This document shows positions 17,865 to 27,151 of a stretch of DNA of 64,000 bases, in pieces (position 1 is the stretch's first letter; the number at the start of each line of letters is the position of its first letter). Source of the stretch: Terrirubrum flagellatum. Lineage in GTDB: Bacteria; Pseudomonadota; Alphaproteobacteria; Rhizobiales; Beijerinckiaceae. The stretch lies in contig NZ_CP091851.1 in NCBI RefSeq assembly GCF_022059845.1, forward strand, positions 1,364,001-1,428,000, written 5' to 3'. A model generated the notes under the pieces. The model searched no databases. It was not told the DNA's origin and saw nothing but the letters and a program-made list of their open reading frames with translations. The position numbers and the translations under genes were made by a program.

Positions 17865-19166
17865 CTAGCGCTCGATGCGAATGACCTGCGGCGGCTCGGT
17901 GACGACGCCTTCGCTCTGCACCTCTTCGAGAGCCGCCCGAATGGCGGTCTCGGAGGTCGCATGGGTGATCAGAATGACAGGCACGGTCGCGCCGTCGCCG
18001 CCGCGCTGACCCTTGCCCTTCTGGAGGATGCTTTCGAGCGAAATCTGGTGGTCGCCCATGCGGGTCGCGATCTTGGCCATGGCGCCGGGACGATCGACCA
18101 CCGTCAACCTGACATAGTAGCCGCCTTCGTGGCGCTGCATCGGCGCTCGCGCGGCGTCGTCGAGCTGGTCGACGGGCTTGCCAAAGGGCGCCGAGATCTG
18201 GCCGCGGGCGACGTCGGCGATGTCGGACAGGACCGCCGAGGCGGTGGGGTCGCCGCCTGCGCCGGGGCCGATCAGGGTGATCGCGCGGACCGCGTCGGCG
18301 TCGATGGTGACGGCGTTGAGCACGCCCATCACCTGCGCGATGGCGGAGGATTTCGGCGCCATCGTCGGATGGACGCGCTGCTCGATGCCGGTCGCGGTGC
18401 GCTCGGCGACACCGAGCAGCTTGATGCGATAGCCGAGTTCGTCGGCCATCTTGAGGTCGAGCGGCGTGATCGCCGAAATCCCTTCGACGTGAATCGCTTC
18501 GGCGTCGATCTTCACGCCGAAGGCGAGGCTCGTCAGGATCGAGAGTTTGTGCGCGGTGTCGAAGCCGCCGACATCGAAGGTCGGGTCGGCCTCCGCGAAA
18601 CCGAGGCGCTGGGCGTCCTTCAGGCATTCGTCGAAGGTCAGCCCTTCGAGCTCCATCCGCGACAGGATGTAGTTGCAGGTGCCGTTGAGGATGCCGGAGA
18701 TGCGCGTCACCGCATTGCCGGCGAGCGCCTCGCGCAGCGTCTTCACGACCGGAATGCCGCCGGCGGACGAGGCCTCGAAGGCGAGGGCCACACGCTGGCC
18801 CTCAGCCAGCCTCGCCAGCGCCAGCCCATGCTTGGCGAGCAGCGCCTTGTTGGCGGTGACGACATGCTTGCCGGATTTCAGCGCCGTCTCGACGGTCGCG
18901 CGCGCCGGTCCTTCATCACCGCCGATCAACTCGACGATGCAGTCCACGTCGTTCGCCGCGGCGAGCGCGACGGGATCGTCGAACCAGGCGTAGGGCGAGA
19001 GGTCGACGCCGCGGTCGCGGTTGCGGTCGCGGGCGGAGACGGCCGTCACGCGCACCGCCCGGCCGCTGCCGGCGGCGAGATCGTTGGCGCGACGCTGGAC
19101 CAACTGGAGGACTGACGCGCCGACCGTTCCGAGGCCGGCGATTCCAAGGCGAAGAGGCTGATTCAT
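17865..19166 (-). CDS. hom: homoserine dehydrogenase
   Basis: 433 residues. Reduces aspartate-semialdehyde to homoserine for threonine, methionine and isoleucine synthesis. The N-terminal Rossmann fold has GLGTVG at 11-16. The catalytic domain contains the NGTCNYILSRM segment, FAEADPTFDVGGFDTAHK and KLSIL. The C-terminal ~80 residues form an ACT domain (YYVRLTVVDRPGAMAKIA), the likely site of threonine feedback. ATG at 19166. Upstream is aspartate dehydrogenase in the same direction. Confidence 0.97.
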   Translation of the reverse strand: MNQPLRLGIAGLGTVGASVLQLVQRRANDLAAGSGRAVRVTAVSARDRNRDRGVDLSPYAWFDDPVALAAANDVDCIVELIGGDEGPARATVETALKSGKHVVTANKALLAKHGLALARLAEGQRVALAFEASSAGGIPVVKTLREALAGNAVTRISGILNGTCNYILSRMELEGLTFDECLKDAQRLGFAEADPTFDVGGFDTAHKLSILTSLAFGVKIDAEAIHVEGISAITPLDLKMADELGYRIKLLGVAERTATGIEQRVHPTMAPKSSAIAQVMGVLNAVTIDADAVRAITLIGPGAGGDPTASAVLSDIADVARGQISAPFGKPVDQLDDAARAPMQRHEGGYYVRLTVVDRPGAMAKIATRMGDHQISLESILQKGKGQRGGDGATVPVILITHATSETAIRAALEEVQSEGVVTEPPQVIRIER

Positions 19167-19238
19167 CGGGTCAGGACTGGATTTACCGAGGCGGTCGCAT
19201 GGGGGTCCGGCGCTGTCAATGCAGCGGTCTGGCGGCCG

Positions 19239-20039
19239 TCATATGACAAAGGTCCCGGCCTCGTTGCGCAGCGCCCGGACGATCGAGAGGGCCGTGACGG
19301 CGCTCGTTCTGGGGTTGTCGGCCATGGCAGGGCCGGAAAGTTTCACAGACAGCCGTCCGAAGGCCCCTTCGGCCTCGATGGCGCTGCCGTTCCCCGTCGC
19401 TGCGGGATCGGCGACGAGTCGCACGATCGTCCGCTCGAAGCCCGCTCCGGCGAGCGCCACCGTGGCGGCGAGATTGGCGTTCCTGGGGTAGGCCAGCGCC
19501 GCCTGATCCGCCGGACCCTCATAGAATATGGTGGCGGTTGTCACGCGGTCGAGATCGATCGCCTGTTCGGCCGGCGTGCCGCGCCAGGCGTGCGGCGGCT
19601 TGATCGAGGTGTAGATCACGCGATCGAGCCCGCCGACCGCCAGCGCGCCAAGTCCGTCGAGGCCTGCTGTCGCGCCGGCGGGGATGAGGATGCGCGCGCC
19701 GCTGGCGCGGGCTGTCTCGATCATTCGCTGACGAAAATCATGATCGGCGAAAACGCCCGTCGCGATCGGCATGAGATCGATCCCGGCGGCGAGGATCGCG
19801 GCGCCATGGGCGCGCAGCGCCTCTTGTCCCGCGCATTCCACGACGAGCGAGGGGCGGGCGCGGATGAGAGCGTCGACATCCTCGCAAGGCCAGCCGGGTT
19901 TCGGCAGCTTCGCGGCGATGGCGACGGCGCGTCCCGGCCGCATCAGAACAGGGCCGAGCTGGATCGAGCCGGCTTCAGAAAGATATTTCGCCACGAGTTC
20001 GCCGATCGCGCCGAAACCGATCATGCCGATGATCTTCAT
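19239..20039 (-). CDS. nadX: aspartate dehydrogenase (NadX-like)
   Basis: 266 residues. The family oxidises L-aspartate to iminoaspartate/oxaloacetate with NAD(P) and can feed quinolinate/NAD synthesis. Evidence is a MIGFGAIGE Rossmann motif at 6-14, VVECAGQEALRAHG, the PAGATAGLDGLGAL segment and KPPHAWRGTPAE, all characteristic of the DUF108/AspDH family. No nadA or nadC is nearby. It lies 72 bases upstream of hom in the same direction, so both enzymes of aspartate use may be co-transcribed. Confidence 0.88.
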   Translation of the reverse strand: MKIIGMIGFGAIGELVAKYLSEAGSIQLGPVLMRPGRAVAIAAKLPKPGWPCEDVDALIRARPSLVVECAGQEALRAHGAAILAAGIDLMPIATGVFADHDFRQRMIETARASGARILIPAGATAGLDGLGALAVGGLDRVIYTSIKPPHAWRGTPAEQAIDLDRVTTATIFYEGPADQAALAYPRNANLAATVALAGAGFERTIVRLVADPAATGNGSAIEAEGAFGRLSVKLSGPAMADNPRTSAVTALSIVRALRNEAGTFVI

Positions 20040-20182
20040 CGCCTTGCTCCCGTCTCACGTCCCGTCATGCGCAACGCGCATGATCGTGATCTGCGCCCAC
20101 TTGTCTGTCGCGTTGCGCGCCCCTGCGCCCCGGCTTAGCTTCGCGGCCCTTCTGTTGGAATAATCTTCTCAGGAAACCGCCC

Positions 20183-20689
20183 ATGTCGCTTACGATGCAC
20201 TCCGCCTCGGTCACAACCTTCGACAATATGCTCCGCGCCCTGATCCATGTGATCAACAAGGCGAAGGCGCATTGCGAAGCCAAGAAGATCAATCCCGAGG
20301 CGCTGACGACGGCGCGGCTTTTCCCCGACATGTTTCCGTTCTGGCATCAGTGCTGTCTCGTAAGCGACTTCGCCAAGGGCGCGGTGTCGCGTCTCGCCGG
20401 CGTCGAGGTTCCCTCCTGGGCGGACGATCAGCGCACCTTCGATGAGTTGATCGCGCGGCTGGAAAAGACCCGCGATTACATCAAGGGCTTCGGCCCGGAG
20501 AAGCTCGAAGGCGCCGATGCGAAGCCGATCACGCTGAAGATCGGCGGTCAGGACATGACCATCACAGGCGAGCAGTATCTGCTCAACATGGCGACGCCGA
20601 ATTTCTATTTCCACGTCACGACCGCCTACAACATCCTGCGCAAGGGCGGCGTCGAGGTCGGCAAGCGCGACTTCCTCGGGCGGGCCTGA
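20183..20689 (+). CDS. DUF1993 family protein
   Basis: 168 residues matching the DUF1993 family (DinB-like helical bundle expected). The N-terminus MSLTMHSASVTTFDNMLRAL, the central FPDMFPFWHQC segment and the closing FYFHVTTAYNILRKGGVEVG are characteristic. Function is unknown; distantly related DinB/YfiT proteins bind metal through histidines, and His residues are present here. The next gene starts 4 bases after the stop, so this gene and the two secreted-protein genes probably form an operon. Confidence 0.8.
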   Translation: MSLTMHSASVTTFDNMLRALIHVINKAKAHCEAKKINPEALTTARLFPDMFPFWHQCCLVSDFAKGAVSRLAGVEVPSWADDQRTFDELIARLEKTRDYIKGFGPEKLEGADAKPITLKIGGQDMTITGEQYLLNMATPNFYFHVTTAYNILRKGGVEVGKRDFLGRA

Positions 20690-20693
20690 GAAC

Positions 20694-21230
20694 ATGACGG
20701 CTGCGAGCGCGTCCCGTCTGGCTGTCATCGCCGGCGCGGGACTGCTTGCAGCCGCTTCTCTCGCGTCGCCGGCGCGCGCGCAGGCGCAAGGCGACACGGT
20801 GATCGAAGGCTCCTATTACACGGTGTCCGATCGGCTCCGGCCCGACCCTGCGTCCGGGCTGCGATCCCTTCAAAGATTTCGCATCGTGCTTTCGGGCGCC
20901 AATCAGATCAGCGAGACCTGGCGCGCCTCGAACGCCTTTGGTTTCGGCGGCTCGACGACGCAGCGCACACGCGTGCTCGGCGGGAGCGCGGAGGAGGGCG
21001 GGAGCCGGTGGCAAGTCGCGGCCTCGAACAAACTCGTTCGAACGGTCAACCACCCGCAGAGCACGACATTCATCACCGTCACGACCGTCAGCAATAAAAC
21101 ATGCAGGGTCGACGTCGATTATCGGTTGAAACCCGGCTTCAGCGAATTCAAGTTCAGGCGCCGCGTCGACCGCAAATGGGCGTATTTCGCCAACACGCAC
21201 GCCGAGAGCCCAAGCTGCTGGATTCAGTAA
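20694..21230 (+). CDS. hypothetical secreted protein, tandem paralogue 1
   Basis: 178 residues with a Sec signal peptide (hydrophobic 8-24, cleavage near ARA-QAQ). I do not recognise the family. The mature part begins VIEGSYYTVSDRLRP, which recurs in the next gene, followed by LSGANQISETW, a WQVAASNKLVRTV strand and KPGFSEFKFRRRVDRKWAYF. Two cysteines (one near 138, one in the C-terminal SCWIQ) are conserved in the paralogue and could form a disulfide. It is likely periplasmic, a small beta-rich fold. Confidence 0.75.
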   Translation: MTAASASRLAVIAGAGLLAAASLASPARAQAQGDTVIEGSYYTVSDRLRPDPASGLRSLQRFRIVLSGANQISETWRASNAFGFGGSTTQRTRVLGGSAEEGGSRWQVAASNKLVRTVNHPQSTTFITVTTVSNKTCRVDVDYRLKPGFSEFKFRRRVDRKWAYFANTHAESPSCWIQ

Positions 21231-21285
21231 CAATGGATAAGGGCGCAATCGCGCCGAAGGCCAGGGAAATTTGGGAGATGCGGCG

Positions 21286-21837
21286 ATGATCAAGCGCAAC
21301 GATATCGCGCCGCCCGGCCTGTCTAACGTCCTTGCGTTTCTCACCGGGCTCGTCTTTGCCGCAATGGTCGCTGCGCCGCCGGTGATGGCGGAAGCACAGG
21401 ACGAGACCATCATCGAAGGCTCGTATGATTATACCGCCGCTCGCGTGCGGCCGGAGCCCAATCCGGCTGTCAGAACGCATCAATCGTTCCGCGTCGTTCT
21501 CTCCGGTAAAAACCAGATCGATGAAACCTGGGAGCGCGCCAATGCGCGCGGCGGCAAGACCGTGCGCGCCCAGCGCGTGCGCGCTCTTGGCGGAAGCGAG
21601 GATGAGGGACGCAGTCGCTGGCAGGTCGCCGGCCCTAACAAGCTGACGCGCACCGTCGAATATCCGCAGAGCCGCACAGTGATGACGGTCGCGATCACCG
21701 ACAAGAGCTGCCAGCTCTCGATCGCCTATCAGCTCAAGCCGGGATTTTCCGAGTTCAAGCAGCGCCAGCGGGTGAATCGCGCCTGGGCTTACTACGTCAA
21801 TCCGCGTGCGGAGAACGCCTCATGCTCGATCAAGTGA
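21286..21837 (+). CDS. hypothetical secreted protein, tandem paralogue 2
   Basis: 183 residues, co-linear with the preceding protein. Shared landmarks are IIEGSYDYTAARVRPEPNP, RVVLSGKNQIDETWE, SRWQVAGPNKLTRTVEYPQS, KPGFSEFKQRQRVNRAWAYY and a C-terminal C-S-I-K. The signal peptide ends near VMAEA. The ATG at 21286 is chosen because GGGAG lies 8 bases before it; a TTG at 21271 would place the ribosome site inside the gene. The pair arose by tandem duplication. The substrate or partner is unknown. Its stop lies 4 bases from the convergent pcaG stop. Confidence 0.75.
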   Translation: MIKRNDIAPPGLSNVLAFLTGLVFAAMVAAPPVMAEAQDETIIEGSYDYTAARVRPEPNPAVRTHQSFRVVLSGKNQIDETWERANARGGKTVRAQRVRALGGSEDEGRSRWQVAGPNKLTRTVEYPQSRTVMTVAITDKSCQLSIAYQLKPGFSEFKQRQRVNRAWAYYVNPRAENASCSIK

Positions 21838-21841
21838 GGCT

Positions 21842-22471
21842 TCAGACGTCGAAGAAAACCGTCTCGCCGTCGCCCTGCAGCCTGATGTCGAAGCGATAGA
21901 GCGAGGGATTTTTCGTATCGCGCCTGGCGATGAGAGTCGACCGCCGCTCCGCGGGAACAAGAGCGAGAATTCCGTCCGTCGCGTTCGTCGCTTCGCCCTC
22001 GAAATAAATGCGTGTGACGAGATGGATCAGCATGCCGCGGCCGAGCACGTTCACCGCGATATGCGGCGCCTGCGTCGCGCCATTGACGCCGGGAACGGCG
22101 CCGGGCTTCACCGTGACGAATTTGAACACGCCGTCCTTGTCGGTGGCGGAGCGGCCGAAGCCGCGGAAATTGTTTGAGGCCGGTCCGCGCTTGTCGTCGG
22201 GATGGGCGTAACGGCCTTGAGAATCCGCCTGCCAGATCTCGATCACCGCGTCGGGAACGGCTTCTCCGTCGCCGTCGGTGACGCGGCCCTCGATGACGAT
22301 GCGATCGCCGGCGACGCCATTCTCGGTGAGGTCATTGGTGAAGAGCTGGCGCGTGGGATAATCATGCGGCGTCAGCATGTAATGGAAGAACGGACCAACC
22401 GTCTGCGACGCGGTCAGCACATCGGGACGCTTCTCCGGCGTGCGCGTCGGCGGATAGAGAAACTCAGTCAT
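21842..22471 (-). CDS. pcaG: protocatechuate 3,4-dioxygenase alpha subunit
   Basis: 209 residues. With PcaH it forms the intradiol ring-cleaving dioxygenase converting protocatechuate to 3-carboxy-cis,cis-muconate. The sequence shows TASQTVGPFFHYML, IEGRVTDGDGEAVPDAVIEIWQADSQG and APHIAVNVLGRGML. As expected for the alpha subunit, it lacks the full His/Tyr iron ligand set, which resides in beta. Its start lies inside the last codons of pcaH (8-base overlap). Confidence 0.96.
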   Translation of the reverse strand: MTEFLYPPTRTPEKRPDVLTASQTVGPFFHYMLTPHDYPTRQLFTNDLTENGVAGDRIVIEGRVTDGDGEAVPDAVIEIWQADSQGRYAHPDDKRGPASNNFRGFGRSATDKDGVFKFVTVKPGAVPGVNGATQAPHIAVNVLGRGMLIHLVTRIYFEGEATNATDGILALVPAERRSTLIARRDTKNPSLYRFDIRLQGDGETVFFDV

Positions 22472-23174
22472 GATGCGGCTCCTCGGTCGGCGTCGCGTTG
22501 CGGCCGCGCAGCACGATGTCGAAGCGATAGCCCAGCGCCCATTCCGGCGTCGTGTTGTCCCAGTCGAACAGGGCGATCAGCGCTTGCCGCGCCTTTTCGT
22601 CCGTGATGCCGTTATAGATGGGATCATAGGGAAACAGCGGATCGCCGGGGAAATACATCTGCGTGACGATGCGCGTGAGGAAGGACGGCCCGAACAGCGA
22701 GAAGTGAATATGCGCCGGGCGCCAGGCGTTGTTGTGATTGCGCCATGGATAGGCGCCGGGCTTGATGGTCACGAATTTGTAGCGGCCTTCGGCGTCGGTG
22801 ACGACGCGGCCCGCACCGGTGAAATTTGGATCGAGCGGCGCCGGATGCTGGTCGCGCTCATGGACATAGCGGCCGCCGGCGTTCGCCTGCCAGACTTCGA
22901 GCAGAGTATTGGGCACAGGGCGGCCATTCTCGTCGAGCACGCGGCCTGACACGGTGATGCGCTCGCCAAGCGGCTCGCCGTCGTGCTGGCGCGTGAGATC
23001 GGCCTCGCTGTCAGTGACGCTCTCATGGCCGTAAACGGGGCCGGTTGCTTCGGTCAGCGTCTGCGGGATGATGATCTTCGGCTGCTGCGGGGCGCGCTTC
23101 ACCGTGCTCCGATAGTCCGCGAAGAGCGACTTCGGATGCACGATCGTTCCTTCGCGGCGATAGACGTCCGCCAT
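22464..23174 (-). CDS. pcaH: protocatechuate 3,4-dioxygenase beta subunit
   Basis: 236 residues. Carries the iron(III) site: TVSGRVLDENGRPVPNTLLE leads to WQANAGGRYVHE (first Tyr ligand), and YPWRNHNNAWRPAHIHFSLF supplies the second Tyr region and the two His ligands (HIH). The N-terminus YRREGTIVHPKSLFADYRST is typical of PcaH. A strong GGAGGAAAG ribosome site precedes it. It follows pcaF in the same operon. Confidence 0.96.
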   Translation of the reverse strand: MADVYRREGTIVHPKSLFADYRSTVKRAPQQPKIIIPQTLTEATGPVYGHESVTDSEADLTRQHDGEPLGERITVSGRVLDENGRPVPNTLLEVWQANAGGRYVHERDQHPAPLDPNFTGAGRVVTDAEGRYKFVTIKPGAYPWRNHNNAWRPAHIHFSLFGPSFLTRIVTQMYFPGDPLFPYDPIYNGITDEKARQALIALFDWDNTTPEWALGYRFDIVLRGRNATPTEEPHHD

Positions 23175-23196
23175 ATCAGCTTTCCTCCTGCCTCTC

Positions 23197-24402
<1,206 letters not shown>

Positions 24403-24438
24403 CTCTTACGTCCTCTTCATCCGCGTCTTAAGATCACG

Positions 24439-24545
24439 CCGCACTTTGATTGAATCAATCAAAGTGCGGGAACGTGATCGATTCTATAAATTTAGAGCAT
24501 GGCTTTTGCGAAAAACCGGTTCCCACTTTTTCGCGCCATGCTCTA
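24439..24545. repeat. composite palindromic element in the pcaJ-pcaF gap
   Basis: Two inverted repeats lie side by side. The first is a perfect 15-bp repeat around one base (CCGCACTTTGATTGA at 24439-24453 against 24455-24469). The second pairs TAGAGCATGGC (24493-24503) with GCCATGCTCTA (24535-24545) around a segment containing AAAAACCGGTTCCCAC. Two GANTC sites (GAATC in the first palindrome, GATTC near 24480) are present. Sequences of this type recur in many Hyphomicrobiales genomes, so I treat it as a dispersed repeat. It lies 36 bases upstream of the pcaF start and may influence its expression. Confidence 0.75.
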
Positions 24546-24556
24546 GGCCGCGCTTC

Positions 24557-25360
24557 TCAGACGCCATGCGCCTTCCTGGTGCGCGCGTGCAAGTCGCGCA
24601 GCACTTCGAGCTCCTCGGCGGTCGGCGCCGGCGTCTCCCTGACGTCGTCGGCGACCTTGATTGGCCAGCCGCATTGCGACTGAACCTTTTCCCGCGTGAC
24701 GCCGGGATGCAGCGCGACCAGCGTCATCTCCTTGGTCACGGGATCAGGCTCGAACGTACAGAGATCGGTGATGAGGCGCGTCGGTCCCTTCGTTTTCAGG
24801 CCGAGACGCGCGCGATGATCGCCGCCCTCGCCATGGCCCATGGAGGTCACGAAGGGTAATTTGTCGACGAAGGCGCGCAGGCCCATCGCCATGGTGATGA
24901 AGATTTCGCCGCAATGGGCCGCGATCTCGGGCGCGCCGCCGCCGCCGGGGAGACGCACCTTCGGCTTGTCATAGGGGCCGACGACCGTCGTGTTGAGATT
25001 GGCGAAACGATCGATCTGCGCGCCGCCGAGAAAGCCGACCGTGATGCGGCCGCCCTGCAGCCAGTAGCGGAACATCTCCGGCACGGGCACCGTGGTCAGC
25101 GCGGTGTCGCAGAGTTCACCGTCGCCGATTGAAAGCGGCAGCACGCTCGGGCGCGTGCCGATTGTGCCGCTCTCATAGATCAGCGTGATTTTTGGCGCAT
25201 GCGTCAGGCGCGCGAGATTGCAGGCGGCGGACGGCGCGCCGATGCCGACGAAGCAGACATCCTCATTCTTCAACGCGCGGGCCGCGACGACCGTCATCAT
25301 CTCGGTCGGCGTTACGGCGGCGGATGGGGACACAGCGACGTTCATCTCGGGCTCCCTCAC
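24557..25360 (-). CDS. pcaJ: 3-oxoadipate CoA-transferase subunit B (PcaJ/CatJ type)
   Basis: 267 residues. With PcaI it moves CoA from succinyl-CoA to 3-oxoadipate. The active-site segment YESGTIG (Glu near 50) is the class I CoA-transferase glutamate motif. LPGGGGAPEIA and FVTSMGHGEGG follow. The longer, CatIJ-like version of the enzyme is encoded here rather than the ~210-residue form. Its start overlaps the pcaI stop by 4 bases (ATGA). Confidence 0.93.
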   Translation of the reverse strand: MREPEMNVAVSPSAAVTPTEMMTVVAARALKNEDVCFVGIGAPSAACNLARLTHAPKITLIYESGTIGTRPSVLPLSIGDGELCDTALTTVPVPEMFRYWLQGGRITVGFLGGAQIDRFANLNTTVVGPYDKPKVRLPGGGGAPEIAAHCGEIFITMAMGLRAFVDKLPFVTSMGHGEGGDHRARLGLKTKGPTRLITDLCTFEPDPVTKEMTLVALHPGVTREKVQSQCGWPIKVADDVRETPAPTAEELEVLRDLHARTRKAHGV

Positions 25361-26205
25361 GCGGCTTGTCTGCGATGGACGGCGAAAGCTTCCGGCGTCG
25401 ACTCCAGAACATTCGTCTTCATCCAGGCGAGGAACGCCTCGCGATCGCGCGCGATCGGGTCCCAGTTGATGTAGAAGGCGTTGTCGCGCCTGGTGTAGCC
25501 CTGCGCGTAGCTCGGGAACGAGCCGCCGGGCACATGAGCGATCGCGCCGACTGTCCAGTGCGGCAGGATCACGGCGTTGGCGTTGCGCGGGCCGAATTCG
25601 TCGACGATCTCCTCGACGGTGATGATCGAACGCTTCGCCGCGAGCACCGCTTCCTTCTGCACCCCGGTGATGCCTTCGAGCAGCACATTGCCCTCGCGAT
25701 CGGCTTTGAGCGCATGGATGATCGCGACGTCGGGGCGAATGGCGGGAACCGCGGCGAGCACCTCGCCGGTGAAAGGGCAGGTGACGCTCTTGATGCGGGG
25801 ATTCACCTTCGGCAGGTCGGCGCCGATATAACCGCGGAAGACGGCGAAGGGCAGATTGGCGGCGCCAGCCTCATAGGCGTTCGCCATGGCGGCGTGGCTG
25901 TGCTCTTCGATCTCCAGCGGGCGCGGCCAGCCCTGCTCGACAGCCTCGCGCACGCGATGCAGCGAGCCGACGCCGGGATTGCCGCCCCAGGAGAAGACGA
26001 GCTTCTTTACGAGCCCCATGCCGATGAACTGATCGTAGAGAATATCAGGCGTCATCCGGATCAGCGTGAGATCCGTCTTGCCCTGCCGGATCGCTTCATG
26101 GCCGGCGGCGTAGGGGATGAGATGGGTGAAGCCTTCCATGGCGACCGCGTCGCCATTGTTCACGTTCGTCGCGACAGCCTCACGGAGGCTGAGAAACGTC
26201 GCCAT
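25357..26205 (-). CDS. pcaI: 3-oxoadipate CoA-transferase subunit A (PcaI/CatI type)
   Basis: 282 residues. Recognised by VNNGDAVAMEGFTHLIPYAA near the N-terminus (glycine-rich CoA-binding region), the TLIRMTPDILYDQFIGMG segment and FSWGGNPGVGSLHR. It is the first gene of the pca operon pcaI-J-F-H-G and is divergent from the IclR-type regulator across 130 bases. In related bacteria the operon is induced by protocatechuate or 3-oxoadipate through that regulator. Confidence 0.93.
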   Translation of the reverse strand: MATFLSLREAVATNVNNGDAVAMEGFTHLIPYAAGHEAIRQGKTDLTLIRMTPDILYDQFIGMGLVKKLVFSWGGNPGVGSLHRVREAVEQGWPRPLEIEEHSHAAMANAYEAGAANLPFAVFRGYIGADLPKVNPRIKSVTCPFTGEVLAAVPAIRPDVAIIHALKADREGNVLLEGITGVQKEAVLAAKRSIITVEEIVDEFGPRNANAVILPHWTVGAIAHVPGGSFPSYAQGYTRRDNAFYINWDPIARDREAFLAWMKTNVLESTPEAFAVHRRQAA

Positions 26206-26290
26206 CCCTAAACTCCCATCGCCTTGTTTTGAGCTTCTTGCTCCGAACGCGGCGACGCCTCAAGCGGATTGTTCGCTAGGCAGCTCTTTT

Positions 26291-26305
26291 GTTCGGCACG
26301 CGAAC
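26291..26305. promoter_or_regulatory. candidate PcaR/IclR operator between pcaI and the regulator gene
   Basis: GTTCG-N5-CGAAC is a perfect 5-bp inverted repeat with 5-bp spacing, in the divergent promoter region. Another GTTCG occurs about 20 bases to the left (near 26270). PcaU/PobR-type IclR regulators bind GTTCG-containing palindromes of similar size, which makes this a reasonable operator. Spacing and identity were judged by eye. Confidence 0.5.
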
Positions 26306-26335
26306 CTGCTAGGCCGTCGTGCGGGAGGAATTCTC

Positions 26336-27091
26336 ATGGCCGAGGAGACCGTCGACTCCCTGCGCAAGGGGCTCGCGATGCTGCGCAGCTTCCGGCAGGC
26401 CCGTCAGCAGACCATCACGGAAGCCGCCGCCGCCACCGGCATGACGCGCGCCGCCGCGCGGCGGTTCCTGCGCACTTTGTGCGAAGAGGGCTTGGCGCGC
26501 TCGGACGGCAAGCATTTCGAACTGACCGCTGCGGTGCTGGAGCTTGGCAGCGGCTATCTCACTGGGATGACGGAACTCGACACGTTCCGCGACGTGCTCG
26601 CCGATCTCACGTCGCAGTTCGGCGAGTCCGCATCGGCTGCGACGCTGGAAGGCCAGGACGTCGTCTATATCGCGCGCTCTGCCGCGCGGCATCGCGTGAT
26701 GACCACCAATCTCGCGGTCGGCACGCGGCTGCCCGCCCATGCGACCTCGATGGGGCAGGCGATCCTCGCGCAGCTCAACCACAATGAGCTCGACCATTAT
26801 TTCAGCCGCGCGAAGCTCGACGCCTTCACGCCGCACACGCTGACGACGAAGCAAGAGATCAGGCAAAGGCTCGATCGCGTGCGCACGCTCGGCTATGCGC
26901 TCGTCAGCGAAGAGTTGGAGCTCGGATTGCGCTCGATCGCAGTCGCCGTGCCCGGCCGCTCGCGCCACGCCAGGCTTGCGATCAACATCAGCACGCACGC
27001 CAATCGCACGAGCGAAGAGACCTTGCGCGAGAGATATCTGCCGGAGCTGTTGCGCGCCGCCGAGCGGGTCAGTCTGGTGGCGCTGCTCTAA
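26336..27091 (+). CDS. pcaR: IclR-family transcriptional regulator (PcaR/PcaU-like)
   Basis: 251 residues. The N-terminal winged helix-turn-helix spans ~10-65 (ITEAAAATGMTRAAARRFLRTLCEEG). The C-terminal effector domain contains YIARSAARHRVMTTNLAVGTRLPAHATSMGQAILA, typical of the PcaR/PcaU/PobR branch. The ATG at 26336 follows a GGAGGAA ribosome site; an open frame extends further upstream, but into the operator region. It is divergent from pcaI and expected to activate the pca genes with a beta-ketoadipate pathway intermediate as effector. Confidence 0.9.
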   Translation: MAEETVDSLRKGLAMLRSFRQARQQTITEAAAATGMTRAAARRFLRTLCEEGLARSDGKHFELTAAVLELGSGYLTGMTELDTFRDVLADLTSQFGESASAATLEGQDVVYIARSAARHRVMTTNLAVGTRLPAHATSMGQAILAQLNHNELDHYFSRAKLDAFTPHTLTTKQEIRQRLDRVRTLGYALVSEELELGLRSIAVAVPGRSRHARLAINISTHANRTSEETLRERYLPELLRAAERVSLVALL

Positions 27092-27104
27092 GGCGGCGGC
27101 GCGA

Positions 27105-27129
27105 CGGTCCGCAACCGGGTTGCGGACCG
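27105..27129. terminator. hairpin between convergent pcaR and mddA
   Basis: CGGTCCGCAAC and GTTGCGGACCG form a perfect 11-bp stem with a CGG loop 14 bases after the pcaR stop and 23 bases before the mddA stop. Flanking AAGGCGG/CCGCCTT can extend the pairing. It is followed by the pyrimidine-rich CTTCGTCTTCTGTTC rather than a pure T-run. It probably terminates transcription from both sides. Confidence 0.6.
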
Positions 27130-27151
27130 CCTTCGTCTTCTGTTCGAGCTG

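Noticed and set aside
17344-18627. A 427-codon minus-strand frame spanning the glpX-hom junction.
   Set aside because: Arg-rich out-of-frame reading of hom and glpX, both of which are certain.
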